This document shows, piece by piece, positions 6,776-12,577 of a stretch of 12,577 nt of DNA (position 1 is its first letter; each line of letters starts with the position of its first letter). Location of the stretch: positions 1 to 12,577 of the forward strand of contig JAHHTR010000056.1 in NCBI GenBank assembly GCA_020024515.1, read 5' to 3'. A program made the translations under genes and the position numbers. This stretch comes from Angelakisella sp. (GTDB lineage: Bacteria; Bacillota; Clostridia; Oscillospirales; Ruminococcaceae). A model generated the notes under the pieces. It was given only the letters and a program-made list of their open reading frames with translations. It had not been told where the DNA came from and searched no databases.

Positions 6776-7633
6776 ATGACAAATATAGAAATTAAAACAA
6801 AAAGTGTTTATGACAGTTTGAATAATTCCGAAAAAAAAGTTGCCACATATTTTCTTGCAAATATAGACAATATTTTTACAATGCCAATCTCTCAACTCGC
6901 AAAAGAGAGTGATGTAAGTCAAGTTACTTGGATAAGATTTTGCAAAGCAATCGGCTTTGACGGTTTAAAAGATTTAAAGAAAGCTCTTTTTGCCGAAATT
7001 CATTCACAAAGCATAACCACATCGGGAATAATGAATTTTTCAGACGTTAATTCATATCAAAATGTTGAGGAAATATGTAATGCAATAAAAAATACAACAA
7101 TAGAGGCTATTGAAGATACGTTTAAAATGATGGAATACGGAACACTTTCAACAGTTGCCGACCTAATCATAAACAGTAAAAATATTTATCTCTTTGGTGT
7201 AGGCGCATCGGGAATACTTGCAGATGACTTGTACCAAAAGCTCATACGTATAAAGAAAAATGCGTTTTTTAATCGAGATATCCATATGCAATTAATATAT
7301 GCATCTACTATGTCTGAAAAAGATGTTGCCATTATTTTTTCATATTCCGGCAAGACAAAAGATATGCTGGATATACTGAAAATTTCCAAAGAAAACCATA
7401 CGCCTACTATTGCTGTTACAAAATATAATAAAAGTGAACTAATGCGAAATGTTGACTATGCACTGTACGTTTCAACACCTGAAATAAGCCACCGCAGTGC
7501 TGCTATGAGCAGTCGTATAGCACAATGTGCAATGATTGATGTATTGTTTTCATTAATTGCAAATAAAGACTACAAAAAAGTAAAAAAATATCTTGAAAAA
7601 TCATACACCACTTGCACAGAACACTCAAAATAA
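6776..7633 (+). CDS. murR: RpiR-family transcriptional regulator with SIS domain (MurR-like)
   Basis: A 285-residue regulator. Residues 1-77 are the RpiR helix-turn-helix domain: LNNSEKKVATYFLAN (15-29), then ISQLAKESDVSQVTWIRFCKAIGFDGLKDLK (38-68 region), where the usual T-V-V-R recognition-helix residues read T-W-I-R. Residues about 125-260 are the SIS sugar-phosphate isomerase fold, with NIYLFGVGASG (136-146) and IIFSYSGKTKDML (186-198). In E. coli the MurR homologue represses murQP and is relieved by MurNAc-6-P; the same ligand, made by AnmK and the MurK-like kinase here, is the likely signal. An AGGAGA site precedes the ATG. It is cotranscribed with anmK behind the palindrome at 5517-5540, so it probably regulates itself. 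Family is firm; ligand and target are inferred. Confidence 0.88.
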   Translation: MTNIEIKTKSVYDSLNNSEKKVATYFLANIDNIFTMPISQLAKESDVSQVTWIRFCKAIGFDGLKDLKKALFAEIHSQSITTSGIMNFSDVNSYQNVEEICNAIKNTTIEAIEDTFKMMEYGTLSTVADLIINSKNIYLFGVGASGILADDLYQKLIRIKKNAFFNRDIHMQLIYASTMSEKDVAIIFSYSGKTKDMLDILKISKENHTPTIAVTKYNKSELMRNVDYALYVSTPEISHRSAAMSSRIAQCAMIDVLFSLIANKDYKKVKKYLEKSYTTCTEHSK

Positions 7634-7641
7634 ATTTTAAC

Positions 7642-7700
7642 AATAAGGCATCTTTGAATACAATCTGGCTCTTGTACTTTCAAAAATGCCTTATTTTTTT
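7642..7700 (+). terminator. Intrinsic terminator of anmK-murR, shared with convergent murQ
   Basis: AATAAGGCAT (7642-7651) pairs perfectly with ATGCCTTATT (7686-7695). After one mismatch the stem continues with TTTGAA/TTCAAA, and then TACAA/TTGTA across a small bulge. On the plus strand it ends in a seven-T run (7694-7700), a textbook rho-independent terminator for murR. Read from the minus strand, the same hairpin is followed by a weaker U-rich stretch and probably also ends murQ transcripts. The T run includes part of the murQ stop codon. Confidence 0.88.
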
Positions 7701-8607
7701 ATTGACTATTTATAACTTCATAAATTTGTCCTTTTGAAAGCTGAAGTTTGCTTTCTGCATCTTCCTTTGAACAGTTGCAAAGTATCATTACTATTGCTGT
7801 CTTTGCCGAATAATCACACTCTTTTAATACTCTTTCCGCTTCTTCCTGTGTAACATCTGTTGCCTGTCTGACAATAGACACTGTGCGAGATACTAATTTT
7901 TGGTTTGTAGCTTTTACATCAACCATTAGATTACCGTATACTTTGCCCAATTTTATCATAACAGTTGTGCTCAGCATATTAAGAACCAATTTTTGTGCAG
8001 TTCCGCTTTTGAGTCTTGTAGAACCTGTTATAACTTCTGCGCCGGGAGACGGAGCGATATTTACATCAGCAAACTGTGATATTTGTGAATTTGGACAACA
8101 GGTTAAACTAACCGTCTTTGCCCCTATCTTTTTTGCATAGTTTAATGCACCTATTACATAAGGAGTTCTGCCACTTGCCGCTATACCCACAAGAACATCA
8201 TTTGCCGAAAAATTAAGATTAATAAGGTCGCTTTCTCCAAGAGCCATATTATCTTCCGCACCTTCTATCGCCTTTACAAAAGCAGCATCTCCACCAGCAA
8301 TAATTGCCTTTACAAGTTCGGGATCTGTTCCAAATGTAGGTGGGCATTCCGCCGCATCAAGTACGCCCAATCTTCCGGAAGTACCACAGCCACAATAAAT
8401 CAATCGACCACCGTTTAACATTTTTTCATAGATAATTTCTACCGCCTCTGCTACCTTATCAAGTTCTTTTTCTACGGCAAATGCTACATTTTTATCCTCA
8501 TTATTTATCATTTTTAGGACTTCTATTGTTGGCATTCTGTCAATATTTAATGTATTTACATTGATTTTTTCTGTATCAATATTATTAATATTAACTATTT
8601 TAATCAC
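7699..8607 (-). CDS. murQ: N-acetylmuramic acid 6-phosphate etherase MurQ
   Basis: Cleaves the D-lactyl ether of MurNAc-6-P to GlcNAc-6-P and D-lactate, the committed step of MurNAc use in the cytoplasm. The 302-residue protein has the SIS fold with GCGTSGRLGVLDAAECPPT (73-91), EGAED (115-119), GIAASGRTPYVIGAL (141-155), STRLKSGTAQKLVLNMLST (196-214) and GNLMVDVKATN (225-235). The residues equivalent to the two E. coli catalytic glutamates are present with the same 31-residue spacing, E87 and E118. A C-terminal helical region with CDYSAKTAIVMIL is also typical. The likely start is GTG at 8607, giving a usual N-terminus, but its ribosome site is poor: the AAGGTG there overlaps the start itself, so the exact start is uncertain. 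Last gene of the ABC transporter operon, 31 bp after the second permease. Confidence 0.95.
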   Translation of the reverse strand: MIKIVNINNIDTEKINVNTLNIDRMPTIEVLKMINNEDKNVAFAVEKELDKVAEAVEIIYEKMLNGGRLIYCGCGTSGRLGVLDAAECPPTFGTDPELVKAIIAGGDAAFVKAIEGAEDNMALGESDLINLNFSANDVLVGIAASGRTPYVIGALNYAKKIGAKTVSLTCCPNSQISQFADVNIAPSPGAEVITGSTRLKSGTAQKLVLNMLSTTVMIKLGKVYGNLMVDVKATNQKLVSRTVSIVRQATDVTQEEAERVLKECDYSAKTAIVMILCNCSKEDAESKLQLSKGQIYEVINSQ

Positions 8608-8638
8608 CTTATTTCTATAATTTTTTTCTTTTGTAACA

Positions 8639-9511
8639 TTAGCCTTTTACTGAACCGACTGTTAAACCTTTTACAAAATATTTTTGTAGGAAAGGATATA
8701 GTACAATAATAGGAAGTGTAGATGTTATAATTACCGCTGATTTAATAGAAATAGCTATTGTGGTTTTATCAGCCGAACCTGCAGCATCTCCTACCATCGC
8801 TGTACCGTTTACTATGTTTCTTAAAAACAGCATTACAGGAAATTGCTTTGTATTAAGATATATTAACCCATTAAACCAGTCATTCCAAAAGAACACTGCT
8901 GTATACAGTCCTACTGTTGCTATTGCCGCTGTTGAAAGCGGTATGATTATTTTGCGAAGAATACCAAAGTAATCAAGTCCATCTATTAAGGCAGCCTCCT
9001 CTATCTCGGTGGGTATGGATTTAAAGAAGTTTATCAGTATGATAAGATTAAACTGATTGATAGCAAACGGTAAAAGCATTGCCCAAACTGTTCCTGTTAA
9101 TTTTAATGATGAAACCAAAAGATAGTTTGGTATTAATCCACCTGAAAAGAACATTGAAAATACTACCATTTTCATAATAAACTTTTGTCCTTTTAAAAAT
9201 CCTTTTGACAAAGGATATGCAAAAAGTGTTGTCATAACAAGTGAAATAAATGTTCCTACAACTGTATAAAAAATTGTATTGCCATAGGCATTAAAAAAAT
9301 TCGGATATGTAAATATTTGTTTATATGCGCTAAATGTAAGTCCCACTGGGAATAAAGAAACTTCTTTATTGATAATTGCTGTCGGATTTGATAGTGAAAC
9401 CGCAAACATATAGATAAATGGCACTAAACATACAATTAAGGACACAATCATTACAATATATATAATGATATCAAATAGTACACTTCCGGGTGTATTATAT
9501 TTTTTTCTCAT
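8639..9511 (-). CDS. Carbohydrate ABC transporter permease, LplC/YtcP type
   Basis: Second membrane subunit of a CUT1-type sugar importer, 290 residues with about six transmembrane helices (first at about 12-36). The EAA coupling loop reads EEAALIDGLDYFGILRKIIIP (171-191), which contacts the ATPase, and the C-terminus FLQKYFVKGLTVGSVKG is characteristic of this subfamily. AAGGAGG at 9520-9526 overlaps the stop of the preceding permease at 9525-9527, so translation is probably coupled and the two subunits made in equal amounts. It is followed directly by murQ, which points to a MurNAc-containing substrate; family membership alone does not identify the sugar. Confidence 0.92.
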   Translation of the reverse strand: MRKKYNTPGSVLFDIIIYIVMIVSLIVCLVPFIYMFAVSLSNPTAIINKEVSLFPVGLTFSAYKQIFTYPNFFNAYGNTIFYTVVGTFISLVMTTLFAYPLSKGFLKGQKFIMKMVVFSMFFSGGLIPNYLLVSSLKLTGTVWAMLLPFAINQFNLIILINFFKSIPTEIEEAALIDGLDYFGILRKIIIPLSTAAIATVGLYTAVFFWNDWFNGLIYLNTKQFPVMLFLRNIVNGTAMVGDAAGSADKTTIAISIKSAVIITSTLPIIVLYPFLQKYFVKGLTVGSVKG

Positions 9512-9524
9512 TTTAATGTCCTCC

Positions 9525-10475
9525 TTAATAGATACTGTCGCCTGTGAATTTTCTGCTCAAAGCATTTGATGAAGTTACCAAAATTACACCGATTATTCCG
9601 CTAAACAGTCCTATTGCTGTAGCATATGAATAGTTTTGATTGGCAAGACCTGTTCTATATACAAGTGTGTCAATAATATCGCTTACTTCTGAGTTTGATG
9701 GGGTATACATAAGTAGTACTTTTTCAAAGCCCAAACTCAACATACGTCCTACATTCAGTATAAGCATAACCATAATAGTCGGTAGTATTGACGGTATTGT
9801 AACATAAAATATTTGCTGTATGCGTGACGCTCCGTCAATTTCAGCAGCCTCAAACAAATCATTACTTATACTTGTTATTGCTGCTAAATATATAATAGCT
9901 GTCCAACCTGTAAACTGCCATGTATCTGTAAATATATAAAGAATTCTAAACCAACCCGGTTCATTCATAAAATAGATAGGCTCTATTCCAAAAACATCTT
10001 GCAATAATTGATTTATAAGTCCCGAACTTGGTGAAAGCATTTCGCCCAAAATAGCAATTACAACAACTGTTGATATAAAACGAGGCATATAGGATATTGT
10101 TTGCACCGCTTTTTTAAATTTTTCGTGACGCACTTCGTTTAACAATATTGCGAAAAATATGGGAATAGGGAAGTTTATTAATAAATTTCCCAAAGAAAGC
10201 ACAAGTGTATTACGAAAAGCTCTCCAAAATGCTGGATCTCCCCAAAACAATTTAAAGTATCTTAAACCAACCCACTCTGTGCCATAAGCACCCATTCCGG
10301 GACGGTATCTTCTAAAAGCCAATATATTACCAAACATCGGAACATATTTAAATAGAATAAAGTAGATAATAGGTAAAAGCATCATAGCATATAGTTGCCA
10401 GTATTTTTTTAAGTATCTTTTACCCGTACTGCTTTTTTGTAAAGGAGTTTTTGTTTTTACTGTTGAAACAGACAT
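9525..10475 (-). CDS. Carbohydrate ABC transporter permease, LplB/YteP type
   Basis: First membrane subunit of the sugar importer, 316 residues from the chosen start. A cytoplasmic basic N-terminus (1-25) is followed by about six transmembrane helices, the first at about 28-45 (MMLLPIIYFILFKYVP), with the EAA loop EAAEIDGASRIQQIFYVTIP at 209-228. The Y-x-P-M-F-G-N-I-L-A-F segment after helix 1 and the terminal ALSRKFTGDSIY region are typical of LplB relatives. I chose ATG at 10475; an in-frame GTG at 10487 lies inside the AAAGGAAGG ribosome site (10487-10495) and is unlikely to be used. Pairs with the downstream permease, which begins right at its stop codon. Confidence 0.92.
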   Translation of the reverse strand: MSVSTVKTKTPLQKSSTGKRYLKKYWQLYAMMLLPIIYFILFKYVPMFGNILAFRRYRPGMGAYGTEWVGLRYFKLFWGDPAFWRAFRNTLVLSLGNLLINFPIPIFFAILLNEVRHEKFKKAVQTISYMPRFISTVVVIAILGEMLSPSSGLINQLLQDVFGIEPIYFMNEPGWFRILYIFTDTWQFTGWTAIIYLAAITSISNDLFEAAEIDGASRIQQIFYVTIPSILPTIMVMLILNVGRMLSLGFEKVLLMYTPSNSEVSDIIDTLVYRTGLANQNYSYATAIGLFSGIIGVILVTSSNALSRKFTGDSIY

Positions 10476-10640
10476 AATTTTACACACCTTCCTTTTAAGT
10501 TATATATAAATTTGCATAATACAAATTATTTTCGTAGTTAAAAAATTGTTATTTATTTTTAAGATTATTTAAAAAAATGAATAACTTATATTTTTATTTT
10601 TATTATTTTGACACTATTCTTCATATTTAGGAGTTAAATA

Positions 10641-10683
10641 TAGCGGTGATATAACTCAGAATACTTTGCTGATATCACCGCTA
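10641..10683 (-). other. Strong intercistronic hairpin between the binding-protein gene and the permeases
   Basis: TAGCGGTGATAT (10641-10652) and ATATCACCGCTA (10672-10683) are a perfect 12-bp inverted repeat with a 19-nt loop, beginning 37 nt after the stop of the binding-protein gene. No T run follows it in either direction, so it is not a clean terminator. In many sugar ABC operons a hairpin here protects or partly terminates the upstream message, giving more binding protein than permease. The remaining intergenic stretch down to the LplB-type gene (about 10496-10640) is very AT-rich; I see no convincing internal promoter in it. Confidence 0.7.
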
Positions 10684-10720
10684 CATCTAAATAACAGTAT
10701 TGATTATTTAATATCGTTAC

Positions 10721-12301
10721 TTATTTTTTCAAATTATCATTATATAGCTTACAGAAATCATCTATTCTAAGATTTTTCATCTCTGCAACATATTGATCCC
10801 AATCTTTTTCTACACTCTTTTTGCCTGTAATAAATGCATCTACCCAAACTTCAAAAGTATCTGCAAGTGGTGTTTGCAAAATACCTGCTTCTTCTGATGC
10901 TAGGTCATCAAATGCCGGTGCCGGTGGGATAGGTTGTATTACATTACCCATAGCTTCAACCTCTGCATTTATTCTTGCATAGTTTTCATCATACTTTGAC
11001 ATTTCACGTTTGTTTATCCATACAAGTTGTGTAACATCTGAGCCACAACCATATTTAACTTGCATTGATTTATAGATACCTTCTTTAGCATTCATTATTT
11101 CGTCACTGTAAGTAATTTTTCCGTCTTTTTCTGTATATGTTACACCTTCAACACCAAGACACCATAGTTTTGCACCTTCGTCAGAGAAGAATACTTCGTC
11201 TATTGTGCGTACTACTCTTTCAAAATCTTTACGTTTTGAATTTGCTGTTGGGAACATTATACCCGCACCTGTTCTGCTTTTTGGCTGGTGATGTGCACCG
11301 GCAGGGCCTGCCAAAGCAGGATACATTTGAAGTTTAAATCCATCTATTGTGCTTGCTCCTTCTATACCGCCTATTTGGTCATAGTAAGCATAAGAAGCCA
11401 TTGCCTTACCTGTTGCCATTTTTTGACTCCATATATCGCCATTTATTGGGTCAGCCATTTCAGGGTCAAGAAGTCCTTCGGCATATAACTTTGCAAGAAA
11501 GGATACATATGCTTTGTATTCATCACTGATAGCACCTGCAAAATATTCCCCTTTTTCGTAATTGTAACTTAGGGTATTTCCTGATGTACCGTTTTTGCCA
11601 AGACTTACACCAAATGCAGGCATTGTCATTCTAAATAGAACACGTGGTCCTGCAAGTATTGTAAGTGGATATGAATCAGGATTTTGTTTTTTGTATTCTT
11701 TTAGTATCTTGTATAAGTCATCATAAGTTTTTGGCGCAGGGAGATTATTTTTTTGTAAGAAGTCTTCACGCATAATCAAACCACCGTCATAGAAAGGAAC
11801 ATCAAATAATCCCGGCATATAGTATCTTTTACCATCTGCCAAATTAAGCTTTGCTATGTCTTCTTCCATACCGAATTCTTTAACTTTTGCGTTAAAGTTA
11901 GGTGTCCAGTCAGCATAATCACTGATAGGAACTATTGCACCGTTTAAAGCAAGTGAAGCATTTTCACCTACTGTTGATTGATACAAAATTACATCAGGTG
12001 TATTTGTGCCTGTATTAAGTGCAAGCGATACCTTTGTTTTATAGTCTGCTATTGGAATAACTTCAAAGTCAAAATCTACATTAAATTTTTCTTCTGCTGT
12101 TTTTACTGTCAACCAATCTTTTTTAAATGGTAGTGTTGCATTATCAGAATAGAAGATTTTAATTTTTACAGGACCGTCGTTATTTACTGTTTCCCCTGTG
12201 TCAGATTTTATATCTGTTGGTGTTTGTGTTGAATTACCACAACCTGTAAACACAGATGTCAGCATTACTACTGAAAGTAATATTGCCATTATTTTTTTCA
12301 T
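10721..12301 (-). CDS. Sugar ABC transporter solute-binding lipoprotein (LplA/YtcQ-like, family 1)
   Basis: Membrane-anchored extracytoplasmic receptor of the importer, 526 residues. The signal peptide MKKIMAILLSVVMLTSVFTG ends at a lipobox with acylated Cys21, followed by a Ser/Thr/Asn/Asp-rich linker (22-45). The mature part has the family 1 binding-protein pattern: an IKIFYSDN first strand, a GTNTPDVILYQS region at about 97-108, the MREDFLQKNNLPAPKTYDDLYKIL segment typical of the LplA group, and a long C-terminal lobe. Length agrees with LplA/YtcQ relatives, which are larger than maltose-type binding proteins. AGGAGG at 12309-12314 fixes the ATG. It heads the operon with two permeases and murQ. 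The family binds oligosaccharides; MurNAc or a GlcNAc/MurNAc disaccharide as ligand is inferred from the operon only. Confidence 0.92.
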   Translation of the reverse strand: MKKIMAILLSVVMLTSVFTGCGNSTQTPTDIKSDTGETVNNDGPVKIKIFYSDNATLPFKKDWLTVKTAEEKFNVDFDFEVIPIADYKTKVSLALNTGTNTPDVILYQSTVGENASLALNGAIVPISDYADWTPNFNAKVKEFGMEEDIAKLNLADGKRYYMPGLFDVPFYDGGLIMREDFLQKNNLPAPKTYDDLYKILKEYKKQNPDSYPLTILAGPRVLFRMTMPAFGVSLGKNGTSGNTLSYNYEKGEYFAGAISDEYKAYVSFLAKLYAEGLLDPEMADPINGDIWSQKMATGKAMASYAYYDQIGGIEGASTIDGFKLQMYPALAGPAGAHHQPKSRTGAGIMFPTANSKRKDFERVVRTIDEVFFSDEGAKLWCLGVEGVTYTEKDGKITYSDEIMNAKEGIYKSMQVKYGCGSDVTQLVWINKREMSKYDENYARINAEVEAMGNVIQPIPPAPAFDDLASEEAGILQTPLADTFEVWVDAFITGKKSVEKDWDQYVAEMKNLRIDDFCKLYNDNLKK

Positions 12302-12577
12302 ACTTCTTCCTCCTAAAATATAAATTAACAGTTTTTACTGTCAAAAAAAAATAATAAAACATCGCACTTTGTAAAAATATTTCATAATTTTTATTTATTT
12401 CATGAAATGCAGTATTTAATAGGTTGATAGCGCCTAAAATTTCAGTTTTATATTTTTTAAAATAATCATCATTGGACACTTTTTGCAATTTTTCAATGAT
12501 TTCTAATAAATCATTTTTGGGTTTATTATGAGGATTTGAAGAAATAGAAAATTTTTCAAAATCTTCAACTTGAATAA
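12234..12577 (-). CDS. Partial open frame running in from the right edge, unrecognised
   Basis: One minus-strand frame is open from the window edge (first full codon at 12575) down to 12234. Its upper part, to about 12345, looks protein-like: charged helical stretches such as NDLLEIIEKLQKV and DDYFKKYKTEILGAINLL. The last part overlaps the start of the binding-protein gene in another frame and is unlikely to be coding. A run of nine A (12343-12351) lies at the transition; loss of one base would end the frame at a TGA at 12341-12343. It may be the 3' end of an upstream gene, a decayed remnant, or chance openness in AT-rich DNA. I do not recognise a family. A promoter for the binding-protein gene must also lie nearby; TTTACA (12370-12375), 16 nt, TATTTT (12348-12353) on the minus strand is a weak candidate. 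Confidence 0.3.
   Translation of the reverse strand, partial: IQVEDFEKFSISSNPHNKPKNDLLEIIEKLQKVSNDDYFKKYKTEILGAINLLNTAFHEINKNYEIFLQSAMFYYFFLTVKTVNLYFRRKKYEKNNGNITFSSNADICVYRLW
12397..12408. promoter_or_regulatory. 12-bp palindrome upstream of the binding-protein gene
   Basis: ATTTCATGAAAT is perfectly self-complementary and lies about 95 bp before the binding-protein start; a second ATTTCAT occurs at 12379-12385, one and a half to two helical turns away. It could be an operator of the transporter operon, but it does not resemble the 5517-5540 palindrome and lies inside the open frame noted here, so chance is a real alternative. Confidence 0.25.

Noticed and set aside
6386..6922. 178-residue minus-strand open frame across the end of anmK and start of murR
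   Set aside because: It is antisense to two well-supported genes with conserved motifs and resembles no protein family.
10476..10487. GTG at 10487 as start of the LplB-type permease
   Set aside because: It overlaps the AAAGGAAGG ribosome site that serves the ATG at 10475.
12317..12344. Perfect -35 TTGACA (12339-12344) with TATATT 16 nt later on the minus strand, as promoter of the binding-protein gene
   Set aside because: The start would fall inside the AGGAGG ribosome site (12309-12314), removing part of it from the message. More likely a chance match in AT-rich sequence.
1..12577. tRNA, rRNA, riboswitch, CRISPR array, insertion sequence or prophage genes
   Set aside because: I looked on both strands and saw no cloverleaf, no evenly spaced repeats, no transposase or integrase motifs, and no recognisable glmS-type or other riboswitch core.

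Overview
The window is AT-rich with strong AGGAGG-type ribosome binding sites, several likely GTG/TTG starts and short intergenic gaps. It fits a low-GC Firmicute of the Clostridia, inferred from gene content and base composition only. Apart from one signalling gene at the left edge, nearly everything belongs to one function: taking up and breaking down peptidoglycan amino sugars (cell-wall salvage).

Layout. Positions 1-1280 hold a minus-strand gene for a bacteriohemerythrin domain fused to a CheX-like phosphatase domain, with its own promoter. Positions 1281-5451 are a tight minus-strand operon, in transcription order namZ (DUF1343 exo-N-acetylmuramidase), nagZ (GH3 N-acetylglucosaminidase), a MurK-like amino-sugar kinase and a GlmA-like glucosamine N-acetyltransferase. 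Positions 5568-7633 are a plus-strand pair, anmK and an RpiR/MurR-type regulator. The two units diverge from a short region carrying a consensus promoter overlapped by a 24-bp near-perfect palindrome, the probable operator. Positions 7642-7700 are a convergent terminator. Positions 7699-12301 are a second minus-strand operon: solute-binding lipoprotein, two LplB/LplC-type ABC permeases and murQ, with a strong hairpin between the binding protein and the permeases. Positions 12302-12577 are an AT-rich upstream region that is also open in one minus-strand frame to the window edge.

How it works together (inference from families and context). The ABC importer brings in MurNAc/GlcNAc-containing fragments without phosphorylating them; no PTS MurP is present. 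NamZ and NagZ, both apparently without signal peptides, would strip MurNAc and GlcNAc from non-reducing ends in the cytoplasm. The GlmA-like enzyme would re-acetylate glucosamine ends. The MurK-like kinase would phosphorylate MurNAc and GlcNAc, and AnmK would convert 1,6-anhydroMurNAc to MurNAc-6-P. MurQ would then cleave the lactyl ether to give GlcNAc-6-P and D-lactate. The RpiR protein is the obvious candidate sensor of MurNAc-6-P. Not seen in the window: the transporter ATPase, an amidase, NagA and NagB.
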